Assembly: GCF_041260665.1 (NCBI RefSeq) | Contig: NZ_JBGCCT010000016.1 | Span: 124,001 to 188,000 of the forward strand | Source of the DNA: Catenulispora sp. GP43 | GTDB lineage: Bacteria > Actinomycetota > Actinomycetes > Streptomycetales > Catenulisporaceae | Direction: 5' to 3' | DNA: 64,000 nt | Part shown: one piece after another, positions 32,804-40,624 of the stretch | How the letters are laid out: the number at the start of each line of letters is the position of its first letter | Numbering within the stretch: position 1 is the first letter of the stretch | The notes under the pieces: generated by a model | Told to the model about the DNA's origin: nothing | Databases searched by the model: none | What the model saw: the letters and a program-made list of their open reading frames with translations, nothing else | Made by a program: the position numbers and the translations under genes

Positions 32804-34867
32804 TCAGCCCTGGCTCTTCAGCAGCATCTCCCGCACCGCCTTCTTGTCGATCTTCCCGATCGCCGTCCACGGCAGCGCGTCGACGAACAGGATCGACTTC
32901 GGCTCGTACAACGGACCGAGTTCCTCGACGGCGCGCTTGCGCAGGTCGGCGGGGTCGACCGGGGTCTTGCCGTCCAGGACGCAGGCGACGTGCACGGCCT
33001 CGCCCCAGGCCTCGTCCGGCAGGCCGACCACGGCCGCGCCGAGGACGCCGGGCGCCTTGGTGAGGACGTCCTCGAGCAGGACCGAGAAGACGTTGTCGGA
33101 GGTCTGGCCGGTGACGATGACGTCCTTGAGCCGGTCCACCAGGTGCAGGTACCCCTCGCCGTCGAAGAAGCCGAGGTCGCCGGTGTGCAGCCAGCCGTCG
33201 GCCAGGGCCTGCGCGGTGAGCTCGGGGTCGCCCAGGTACTCGGCCATGACCAGCGGGCCCTGGACGCAGACCTCGCCGATCTCGCCCTGCGCCACCTCCT
33301 CGCCCTTCTCGTCACGCAGCGAGATCTCCGCGCGGTCGGCCAGGAAGGGCAGCGGCTTGCCGCAGGAGCCGAGGCGGCCGGGGATCTCAGGGTCGTGGTC
33401 GGCCGGTTCGAGGAAGGCGATCACCGGGATCTCGGTGAGGCCGTAGGCCTGGCGCAGGACCGGGCCGAAGCGGTCGAGCGCCTGGCGGATCCTGGCCGGG
33501 GTGGTCGGCGCGCCGCCGTAGTGGATGCGGACCAGGTCCGGGAAGCCGTCGGCCGGGCAGGCCGGGTGGTCCAGGATCTCGCCGAGCATCGGCGGGACGA
33601 CGCCGAGGCTGGTGGCGTGCTCGCGCTGCATGATCGCGACGGCCTCGCCGGCGTCGAAGGCGTCCATCAGCAGCACGGTGCCGCCGGCCAGCATGGTCAG
33701 GATCGCCGCGATGTGGCCGCTGGTGTGGCTGGCCGGGGTGCAGATCAGGAAGCGGTGCGGGATGGGGAGTTCGGCCTTGCGCCGTTCGCTGGCCGGGATC
33801 AGCGCGAAGTAGTAGCTGTGCTTGTGCAGCACCAGCTTGGGCCGGCCGGTGGTGCCGCCGGTGTAGAAGATGGTGGAGACGTCGGCCTGCTGCGCCGGGT
33901 CCGCCAGCGGCTCGTCGGGCTGGGCGTCGGCCAGGGCGAGCAGGTCCTCGCCGAGGTCCGCCGCACCGGCTGTGAGGACCACGCGCGGTCCGTGCAGACT
34001 CGCGAGTTGCACAGCGCGCTCGATGCCCGGATCGATGACCAGCGCGTCGGCCTCGGCACGCACCAGGAACGCGCCCTGCTCCGGGACGGCCGGTTCGGGC
34101 GCGACGAACACCAGGCGGCAGCCGGCCAGGTGCACGGCGAGCTGGATCAGCACCGACTCCGGGCGGCTGCCGACGAACAGCGCCACGGTCTGGCCCTTGC
34201 TCAGCCCGCGCAGCCGCAGCGCGGCCGCGAGCCGGTGGACCGAGCGCCGGGCTTCGTCGTAGGAGACGCGCCGGTCGCCGTGGACGAAGGCTTCCCGCTC
34301 GGGGTGCTCGGCGAAGACCTCCAGGATGCGGTCGACGTAGGTGCCGGCGTAGGCGGGGGCGGCGGGCTGGTTGGCGTCCACAGTCTCTCCTTTGGGTGGC
34401 TGCGGTTTGATGAGAAGTTGGGTCGCCGTGGCGGTGACGGCGGGCTTTCCGTGCTGGCTGATCTGGATCGTGACGACCGCGCGCCGGGACGTGAGTTCCG
34501 CGACGTTCGCCTCGATGGCCACGGGGCCGGGTGCGACCGGCGCGTGGAACGTCGTATCCAGCTGCACGGTCAGGAAGACCTGGTCGTCCGGCAGTACGGT
34601 CATCGCCGCGAACCCGGCGTACAGATCGGCCAGGCAGGACAGATAGCCGCCGAAGACGAACCCGCCGCCGAACGTGACCTCGGGACCGACCTCGATCAGG
34701 GCGCTGGCATGCCCGGGGGACCAGGTGTCCAGGCCGGGGAGCGCGAGCCTTTCGACGGCTGCGCGCCGGGGAGCCGTGCCGTCGATGATGGCGTCGAGCA
34801 ACCCGCGATGCGTGGTGGGCAGCCCTTCAGGGGTGACCGGCGGCAGTTCGGTGGGAACGTCAGGCAT
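32804..34867 (-). CDS. Hotdog domain fused to an acyl-CoA-ligase-type adenylating enzyme
   Basis: A 687-residue fusion. Residues 1-160 form a PaaI-like hotdog domain (GGGFVFGGYLSCLADLYAGF; the usual HGG reads FGG, with the conserved Asp kept). Residues 185-687 form an ANL enzyme with phosphate loop FYTGGTTGRPK, YGLTE, HTGDLGFFDGEGYLHLVDR and C-terminal WTAIGKIDKK. It may activate an acid and bind or hydrolyse the thioester in one chain. It is last gene of the nine-gene operon; ATG 34867 overlaps the exporter stop by 8 nt, and an ATG at 34894 is the alternative. Such a fusion is unusual to me; the hotdog activity is uncertain given the missing His. Confidence 0.8.
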   Translation of the reverse strand: MPDVPTELPPVTPEGLPTTHRGLLDAIIDGTAPRRAAVERLALPGLDTWSPGHASALIEVGPEVTFGGGFVFGGYLSCLADLYAGFAAMTVLPDDQVFLTVQLDTTFHAPVAPGPVAIEANVAELTSRRAVVTIQISQHGKPAVTATATQLLIKPQPPKGETVDANQPAAPAYAGTYVDRILEVFAEHPEREAFVHGDRRVSYDEARRSVHRLAAALRLRGLSKGQTVALFVGSRPESVLIQLAVHLAGCRLVFVAPEPAVPEQGAFLVRAEADALVIDPGIERAVQLASLHGPRVVLTAGAADLGEDLLALADAQPDEPLADPAQQADVSTIFYTGGTTGRPKLVLHKHSYYFALIPASERRKAELPIPHRFLICTPASHTSGHIAAILTMLAGGTVLLMDAFDAGEAVAIMQREHATSLGVVPPMLGEILDHPACPADGFPDLVRIHYGGAPTTPARIRQALDRFGPVLRQAYGLTEIPVIAFLEPADHDPEIPGRLGSCGKPLPFLADRAEISLRDEKGEEVAQGEIGEVCVQGPLVMAEYLGDPELTAQALADGWLHTGDLGFFDGEGYLHLVDRLKDVIVTGQTSDNVFSVLLEDVLTKAPGVLGAAVVGLPDEAWGEAVHVACVLDGKTPVDPADLRKRAVEELGPLYEPKSILFVDALPWTAIGKIDKKAVREMLLKSQG

Positions 34868-36350
34868 GTGCGGCTCCCGCAGCTCGACCGGCACTGCGAA
34901 CGGATCTCGGCAGCACGAGGATGATCAGCAGCGCCGCCAGGAACGAGAACGGGTCGTAGAGCATCGCGTGGACCATCGCCGAGGAGAGCTGCCCATGCGT
35001 CGCGTGGTCCGTCGACCCGCCGGGCAGCCGCGAGTTGAACAGCACCCCCATCGCGCTGACGCCGAGCGCCCCGCCGGCGATCTGCATCGTCACCAGCAGC
35101 CCGGCGGCGGCGCCGGCGTGCGTGCTGCGGATGCCGGCCAGCACCACCGACAGCAGCGGCGCGAACAGCATCCCGATCCCGGAGCCGAGCACCAGCTGCG
35201 AGGGGATCGACCACAGCGCCAGCGAGGAGTCCGTGGCCAGGACCACCGGTACGAACATCGACAGCGCCCCCAGGCAGCACACGACCGCGCCGACCGAGGC
35301 GACACGCCGTCCGCCCCAGGCGCGGACCAGCCGTCCCGAGGCCGCGGACAGCGCGATGGTGCCGATGCCGACCGGGACCGTGGTGACCGCGGCCCACAGC
35401 GTCGAGACGTTGTACGCGGTCTGGATCAGGGTGAAGTAGTACAGGAAGAAGGCCACGACCCCGCTGAACGCGAGCAGGAAGAGCATCACGCCGGTGCGGA
35501 ACGCCCGGTCCCGCCACAGGTCCGACGGCAGCAGCGGGGAGCCCCCGCGCCGCTCCTGGGCCAGCTGCGATCGCAGGAACGCCAGGACCAGCACCGGCGA
35601 GGCGGCCAGGCTCAGCCAGCACCACAGCGGCCAGTGGTACTGCTCGCCCAGCGACAGCGGGGTCATGAGCGCGGCCAGGGCGAGCACGACCAGGCAGGTG
35701 CCGGTGACGTCGAGCCGTTTGGCCTCGGGGTTGCGCAGCGTCGGCAGGTAGCGCCGCCCGAGCCAGATCGCGGCCAGCCCGAACGGCACGTTCACCAGGA
35801 AGATCGGCCGCCAGGACAGGCCCATGATGTTCCCGGAGTACAGCAGCCCGGCGAACACCGGCCCGATGACCGTGGCCAGGCTCAGCATCGCGCCCTGCGC
35901 GCCGAAGGCGGCGGCGCGCTTCTCCGGCGGCAGCATGATCTGGATGGTCGCCATCACCTGTGGCGAGAGCATCGCGGCGGTCACCCCCTGCAGCGCCCGG
36001 AAGGCCACCAGCTGGCCCGGGGAGGTGGCCAGGCCGCAGGCCGCGGAGGTGACCACGAACCCGGCGAAGGCCCAGGTGAACAGCGCGCGCCGGCCGAAGA
36101 TGTCGCCGAGCCGGCCGCCGGTGATCAGCAGCGCCGCGTACGCGATCTGGTAGGCGGCCACGGTCAGCTCGATGTCCCCGGAGCTGGCGTGCAGCCCGCG
36201 CTGGATCGGCGGGGCGGCGACGGCGACGATCGAGATGTCCGCGGAGACGACGAACGTGGCGCTCAGCACCAGCCAGACGGCCCGCCGGGCGGTGCGTTCA
36301 CTGAAGGGGGAGGGGGAGGCCTGGTCCGCGACGGCGGCGGAGGTGGTCAT
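34860..36350 (-). CDS. MFS drug exporter, DHA2-like 14-TM
   Basis: A 496-residue membrane transporter with about 14 hydrophobic segments. The first loop motif is GGRLGDIFGRR, between segments 2 and 3, and ADISIVAVAAPPIQ in segment 1 is DHA2/QacA-like. Proton-driven export of hydrophobic or antibiotic compounds is the family role; in this operon it is the likely exporter and self-resistance element for the product. ATG 36350 has AGGAG upstream and overlaps the diiron enzyme stop as ATGA. Confidence 0.88.
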   Translation of the reverse strand: MTTSAAVADQASPSPFSERTARRAVWLVLSATFVVSADISIVAVAAPPIQRGLHASSGDIELTVAAYQIAYAALLITGGRLGDIFGRRALFTWAFAGFVVTSAACGLATSPGQLVAFRALQGVTAAMLSPQVMATIQIMLPPEKRAAAFGAQGAMLSLATVIGPVFAGLLYSGNIMGLSWRPIFLVNVPFGLAAIWLGRRYLPTLRNPEAKRLDVTGTCLVVLALAALMTPLSLGEQYHWPLWCWLSLAASPVLVLAFLRSQLAQERRGGSPLLPSDLWRDRAFRTGVMLFLLAFSGVVAFFLYYFTLIQTAYNVSTLWAAVTTVPVGIGTIALSAASGRLVRAWGGRRVASVGAVVCCLGALSMFVPVVLATDSSLALWSIPSQLVLGSGIGMLFAPLLSVVLAGIRSTHAGAAAGLLVTMQIAGGALGVSAMGVLFNSRLPGGSTDHATHGQLSSAMVHAMLYDPFSFLAALLIILVLPRSVRSAGRAAGAAHA

Positions 36351-37504
36351 CTTCTGGGCTCCTGATCGGCGGGATAATCGCGGTTCTCGCGGTTCTCGCG
36401 GGTCCTGGGGGTCTCGGGGGCTTCTGCGGCCCCGAGCGCGGCGATCTGCTCGATCTCGGCCTGCCGCGCGGCCCGCTCGCCGCGGTCCAGCTCCTCGGCG
36501 GCGGCGTCCAGGGCGTCCAGCGAGTCGGCCGGGGATTCGTCGAGCTCTGCGAAGCCCAGGACGCCCATTTTCTCCAGCGCGTCCCGGACCGCCGGGCCGA
36601 ACAGCCCGATGTCGCGCAGCGCGGGCACGATCCGCATGAACAGCCGCCGCCGGTACTGGCGCAGCGCCGGGGAGGTGCGGGCGATGGCGATGCATTCCTG
36701 GGCGCCGTAGTCGAGGGTGTTCCAGATCGCCTCGCCGACGAAGCCCTCGCGCAGCGACCAGCAGGACTCGACCACGAACTCCTCCCGCTCGCGCAGCTCG
36801 GCGGAGGTCAGGTCGCGGTAGGCGCGGCGCAGCATGATCCGGCCGAACGCCACGTGCCGGGCCTCGTCCTGCATCACGTACGTGGTCAGGTGCCTGATCA
36901 GCGGGGTCGTGGTGCGGTCCCGCTGCACGGTGAGCGTGGCCAGCGCCAGGTTCTCCAGCACGACCTGCACGCCGAGCGCGCAGAAGTCCCAGCGCGCGTC
37001 CTGCACCACGTTCTCGAACAGCGCGGCCAGCGAGCCCGTCAGCCCGTAGCGCAGGCCGATCTTCTCGGTCAGCAGCCGGTTGATCACCTCGGTGTGCCGG
37101 GCCTCGTCCATGATCTGCGTGGCCGCGAACAGCTTCGCGTCCGCCTCCGGCGCGGTCTGCGCGATCTTGCTGACCGCGACCAGGCTGAACTGCTCGCCGT
37201 GCAGCAGCTGCGAGCTGGCCCAGGCGGCGGCGTGCCGGCGCAGCACGCCGTGCTCGGCGGCCGGCAGCCGGTCCCACAGCTCAGAGCCGGCGATCCAGAC
37301 GAAGCTGTCCGGCATGCCCAGCGGGTTGTCCGGATCGACCGGCAGGCTCCAGTCCAGCCGGGAGTCGGCGTTCCACTGGCGCTGCTTGCCCAGCGCGTAG
37401 AGCCGCAGCAGCTGCTGGTCGTGCGTGTCGTAGTCGGCGGCCAGCACCGCCGAGCCGCCGAGCGGGGCGGTCCAGTCGGTGTCGGCGAGGATCGTCTCGG
37501 TCAT
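36347..37504 (-). CDS. Ferritin-like diiron oxygenase (AurF-type motif)
   Basis: A 385-residue four-helix-bundle protein. It carries the diiron motif EX28DEXRH twice: Glu104, Glu134 and His137, then Glu184, Glu214 and His217 (both ending DEARH). This exact spacing is the signature of AurF/CmlI-type non-heme diiron oxygenases, which oxidise aryl amines to hydroxylamines or nitro groups, or hydroxylate carrier-bound substrates. Given the tryptophan/kynurenine genes nearby, an aromatic amine such as an anthranilate derivative is a plausible substrate. The last 60 residues are charged and low in complexity. ATG 37504 follows the ligase stop directly (TGAATG). Confidence 0.82.
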   Translation of the reverse strand: MTETILADTDWTAPLGGSAVLAADYDTHDQQLLRLYALGKQRQWNADSRLDWSLPVDPDNPLGMPDSFVWIAGSELWDRLPAAEHGVLRRHAAAWASSQLLHGEQFSLVAVSKIAQTAPEADAKLFAATQIMDEARHTEVINRLLTEKIGLRYGLTGSLAALFENVVQDARWDFCALGVQVVLENLALATLTVQRDRTTTPLIRHLTTYVMQDEARHVAFGRIMLRRAYRDLTSAELREREEFVVESCWSLREGFVGEAIWNTLDYGAQECIAIARTSPALRQYRRRLFMRIVPALRDIGLFGPAVRDALEKMGVLGFAELDESPADSLDALDAAAEELDRGERAARQAEIEQIAALGAAEAPETPRTRENRENRDYPADQEPRR

Positions 37505-39112
37505 TCAGGGGCCTGCTGTCCGGGTCGGCGCGGATGGACTGGCGGAGGGACCGTCGGATGGACTGTCGGATGGACTGTCGGTCGCGCTCTGTCCGCCGGC
37601 CGGGGCCGACAGGGCTTCGGCCTGTTCGCGCAGCCGGCCGCGCAGGATCTTCCCGGCGGGGCTGCGCGCGATGGAGTCCACCGCCACGAAGCGCACCGGC
37701 CGTTTGTAGCTGGCCAGCCGGGCGACGCAGAGCGCGAGCAGGGCGGCCTCGTCGAAGGCGCCCGGCGCGCTGGGCTGGACGAAAGCGAACGGCGCCTGCC
37801 CCCAGACCGCGGAGGGCACCGGCACCACCGCGGCGTCGGCCACCTGCGGGCTGTCCCGCAGCACCGCTTCGATCTCGGCGGGATAGACGTTCTGGCCGCC
37901 GCGCAGAATCAGGTCGTTGCGCCGGTCCACGAGCCAGATCAGGCCCGCGGCGTCCCGGCAGCCCAGGTCGCGGGTGCGCAGCCAGCCGTCCTGCACGACC
38001 TCGGCGGTGGCCCGCGGGTCGCGCCAGTACCGGAGCATCAGGCCGTCCCCGCCGAGCCACAGCTCGCCGATCTCGCCGGCCTCGGCCTGGCTCCCGTCGT
38101 CCCGGGCGATCCGCGCGCTGACGCCGAGCATCGGCAGCCCGACGCACGCCGCGCCGGGCACCGGTGCCGGACCGGGCCGCTCGGCGGGCTCCAGCGCCAG
38201 ACTGGGCCCTCCGCCCTCGGTGATGCCGTAGACCGCCATCAGGCCGGCGCCGAGCGCGGCCGCGGCCCGCTCGGCCAGCTCCGCGGGCATCGGCGCGGCC
38301 GCGTGCACGACCAGGTCCAACGCCGACAGATCGGTCGTGGCCAGCGCTCTGGCTTCCAGCAGCAGCCGCACCATGGACGGCACGAGCAGGACGTGCTGGA
38401 CCCGCCACCGCTCCAGCGCGCTCAGGCAGGCCTGCGGGGTGAACTCGTCCAGGACGCACAACGTCGCGCCCGCCCCGAGGTAGGCCAGGGCATTGACGAC
38501 GCTGCCGTGGAAGAGCGGGCACGCGTCCAGGAATACGGTGTCCGGGCCGCAGTGCACCTCGGCGAGCCAGGACAGCGCCTTGAGCTGCACCGAGCGCTGG
38601 TCGACGACGACGCCCTTGGGACGGCCGGTGGTCGCCGAGGTGTGCATGATCGCGAAGGAGGCGGTGAGGGAGCCCGGACGCGGCGGCGAATCAGCAGGCT
38701 GTGCCGATCGGCCCTGCGCCGCTGCCATCTGCGGTACCAGCTCGATCGGCATGGTCTTCAGGCCCGGGTGCTCGCGCGCCAGCCGATCCCGCCCCGCCTC
38801 GTCGGCCACGGCCAGCGCCGGCTCGACGCCCTCGAGGATCCCGGCCAGTTCCGGAGCGGTCAGCGCCGGATTCGCCGGCACCGCGATCACTCCCGCCGCC
38901 GCGCAGGCCAGGTAGGTCTCGATCATCTCCAGCCGATTGCCGCTGAGCACGACGACCCGGCTGCCGGCCGGCACGGCGCGCGCCAGTTCGCCGGCGAACG
39001 CGCCGACCTCGGTGTGCAGCTCGGCCCAGGTGACCTCGCGTCTGCGGTCGCGCAGGGCGATGCCGTCGGGGTGGCGCAGGCGGTTGCGGTCCAGGACATC
39101 CGTGAGCCACAT
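37505..39112 (-). CDS. Acyl-CoA ligase-type adenylating enzyme
   Basis: A 535-residue ANL enzyme. Motifs: HTSATTGRPKGV phosphate loop, VYGITEGGG, LRTRDLGCRDAAG and DLILRGGQNVYPAEIE (the typical RxxDLIxxGGxNVYPxEIE of CoA ligases), with C-terminal RSPAGKILR. Expected role: make an aryl- or acyl-CoA, or load a carrier protein such as the one encoded just upstream (39114-39380). The C-terminal 25 residues are a Ser/Asp/Pro repeat. Only 1 nt separates it from the carrier gene. Substrate unknown; an aryl acid such as anthranilate would fit the kynureninase nearby. Confidence 0.85.
   Translation of the reverse strand: MWLTDVLDRNRLRHPDGIALRDRRREVTWAELHTEVGAFAGELARAVPAGSRVVVLSGNRLEMIETYLACAAAGVIAVPANPALTAPELAGILEGVEPALAVADEAGRDRLAREHPGLKTMPIELVPQMAAAQGRSAQPADSPPRPGSLTASFAIMHTSATTGRPKGVVVDQRSVQLKALSWLAEVHCGPDTVFLDACPLFHGSVVNALAYLGAGATLCVLDEFTPQACLSALERWRVQHVLLVPSMVRLLLEARALATTDLSALDLVVHAAAPMPAELAERAAAALGAGLMAVYGITEGGGPSLALEPAERPGPAPVPGAACVGLPMLGVSARIARDDGSQAEAGEIGELWLGGDGLMLRYWRDPRATAEVVQDGWLRTRDLGCRDAAGLIWLVDRRNDLILRGGQNVYPAEIEAVLRDSPQVADAAVVPVPSAVWGQAPFAFVQPSAPGAFDEAALLALCVARLASYKRPVRFVAVDSIARSPAGKILRGRLREQAEALSAPAGGQSATDSPSDSPSDGPSASPSAPTRTAGP
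37553..37581. repeat. 12-bp tandem repeat, 2.4 copies
   Basis: GTCGGATGGACT units at 37553 and 37565 plus GTCGG, in frame at the 3' end of the ligase gene, encoding the Ser-Pro-Ser-Asp tail. Confidence 0.8.
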
Positions 39113-39113
39113 G

Positions 39114-39380
39114 TCAGGCTCCTGTTTCCGACGGCGGACCCGAATCAGGGGCCTGTGCCAGCAGCTCCGCGACCGAGCGCACCGAGGTGATCCGGCTCAG
39201 CTCGACGTCGGTCAGCGGCCGGTCCAGGTGGTTCTCGCAGCCGAGCGCGACCCGGATGATCTCGCCGGAGTTGACCCCGGCGTTGACCAGGTCCTCCTCG
39301 TCGGTGATCTGGTCGAGCAACGCCGGGTGGTCCAGGTACTCGCGCACGATCTCGCGCGCCAGATCGCAGTCGACCGCCAT
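39114..39380 (-). CDS. Acyl carrier protein
   Basis: An 88-residue discrete carrier protein. The attachment serine is Ser38 in NAGVNSGEIIRVA; the usual DxGxDS Asp positions are Asn here, as in some aryl or aminoacyl carrier proteins. Lies between a ligase that may load it (1 nt gap) and the transglutaminase-like gene (1-nt TGATG overlap). Likely carries one of the two acyl groups joined by that enzyme. Confidence 0.82.
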   Translation of the reverse strand: MAVDCDLAREIVREYLDHPALLDQITDEEDLVNAGVNSGEIIRVALGCENHLDRPLTDVELSRITSVRSVAELLAQAPDSGPPSETGA

Positions 39381-40360
39381 CACGCCTCCCACGGGCGCGC
39401 GCTCACACCGGCCAGCGCCCACGGCGGCGCCGGCTCGCCGCCCGACAGGATCAGGGCACCGGCCTCCTCGGCCTCGCAGGGCAGCAGCCGGTTGAAGCGC
39501 CCGCCCCGGCACGCGGCGGCGAACTCCGGCGAGGCCTGGATCCGGCGGTGTCCCGCGCCGCCGGCCAGGAACGCGAACACCAGGTCCAGGGTCTTCCAGC
39601 GGCCGTCCTCGAAGTACTCGCACCAGGAGTGGTCGCTGCCGACCAGGCCGAGCAGGTAGCCGCGCCGGGCGCGGGCCCGGAAGCCGGCCTCGCGCAGCCT
39701 CTGGGCCAGAAGCCTGCTGACCACCACGCAGTCGGCCATGCCGAGGTCCCACGCGCGCTCGTGCAGCATGCGCAGCTCTTCGCTCACGGACTGGTAGACC
39801 ACCGTGCCGGACAGCAGCGCTTCGAGCATGTCGTCGTAGATCGCCTGGACCCCCGGCTCGCCGACCGTCGCCTCGGCACCGGTCAGGCGCACGGCGACCT
39901 CATAGCCCGGCGGCTCGACCGGCGCCCGCGCGTCGATCTCCTCGACGCCGGGCGCGGCGAGGTCGGGGCGGAGCAGACGCACGGTCTCGCCCTCGGCCCG
40001 CGGCGCGCGCACCCGCACCAGCCAGTGCCGCGGCTCGTACCAACTCGGCCGCGCGCCGGACGCGAACCGCAACAGGAAACGCAGCGCGAGTTCGGGGATG
40101 CTGTCGCGCGACGTGCCCGCGAACAGCGCCAGGTTCATGACGTCGACGTAGTCGAACAACGGCCCCCGCTCGGGGTCGGCCTCGTGCGGCAGCGCCTCCG
40201 GAGCCAGCTCGGCCGTCCGCTCGGTGCTCAGCCCGAGCAGTCTCGCGGCGCCGTCCAGGTCGACGGCGTACCGGGCGAACTCGCTCGGGACCCGTTCGAA
40301 CCGTTCGATCCGTTCGATCCGTTCGATCCGTTCGATCCGTTCCAGGCCCGGGGGCGTCAC
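39380..40360 (-). CDS. Transglutaminase-like protein, candidate amide synthase
   Basis: A 326-residue protein of the transglutaminase-like superfamily. The triad is visible: Cys211 (MADCVVVSRLL), His244 (GSDHSWCEYF) and Asp259 (WKTLDLVF). The gene overlaps carrier-protein genes on both sides (GTGA at 40357-40360, TGATG at 39378-39382). In andrimid biosynthesis the homologous AdmF uses this triad to form an amide between two carrier-bound acyl groups; I propose the same here. A Cys protease or lasso-type processing role is less likely, as no precursor peptide is seen. The N-terminus carries ERI tripeptide repeats from a 9-bp expansion. Confidence 0.75.
   Translation of the reverse strand: MTPPGLERIERIERIERIERFERVPSEFARYAVDLDGAARLLGLSTERTAELAPEALPHEADPERGPLFDYVDVMNLALFAGTSRDSIPELALRFLLRFASGARPSWYEPRHWLVRVRAPRAEGETVRLLRPDLAAPGVEEIDARAPVEPPGYEVAVRLTGAEATVGEPGVQAIYDDMLEALLSGTVVYQSVSEELRMLHERAWDLGMADCVVVSRLLAQRLREAGFRARARRGYLLGLVGSDHSWCEYFEDGRWKTLDLVFAFLAGGAGHRRIQASPEFAAACRGGRFNRLLPCEAEEAGALILSGGEPAPPWALAGVSARPWEA
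40292..40345. repeat. 9-bp tandem repeat, 6 copies
   Basis: CCGTTCGAT-type units at 40292, 40301, 40310, 40319, 40328 and 40337; in frame at the N-terminus of the transglutaminase-like protein, encoding Glu-Arg-Ile/Phe repeats. Confidence 0.92.
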
Positions 40361-40620
40361 CGGGACTTCTCCACGAGCCGCGCCACCAGGTCGGCGAGCT
40401 GCCGCACGGTGTTCGTCTCGAACAGGAAGTCGTCCGGGATCGCGATCCCGCAGGCGTCCTCGATCCGCACCACGGCCCGCAGGGCCTTGACCGACTCCAG
40501 CCCGGGGATCGCGGCCAGCTGCCAGTCCGGGTCGATCCCGTCCAGGTCCGGGTCGGCCTCCGCGGCCAGTGCCGTGCACACCACGGCGAGATGGTCGATG
40601 TCCTCCGGCGAGCCGATCAT
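40357..40620 (-). CDS. Acyl carrier protein
   Basis: An 87-residue carrier protein; Ser43 in IPGLESVKALRAVV is the expected phosphopantetheine site. It follows the fatty-acyl-AMP ligase by 4 nt and overlaps the transglutaminase-like gene, so it probably receives the fatty acyl chain from that ligase. Confidence 0.83.
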   Translation of the reverse strand: MIGSPEDIDHLAVVCTALAAEADPDLDGIDPDWQLAAIPGLESVKALRAVVRIEDACGIAIPDDFLFETNTVRQLADLVARLVEKSR

Positions 40621-40624
40621 GCCC

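Noticed and set aside
39380-40360. Lasso-peptide protease (B2-type) assignment
   Set aside because: The triad is shared, but no precursor peptide, asparagine-synthetase-like cyclase or RiPP recognition element is nearby; the ACP context favours amide synthesis.
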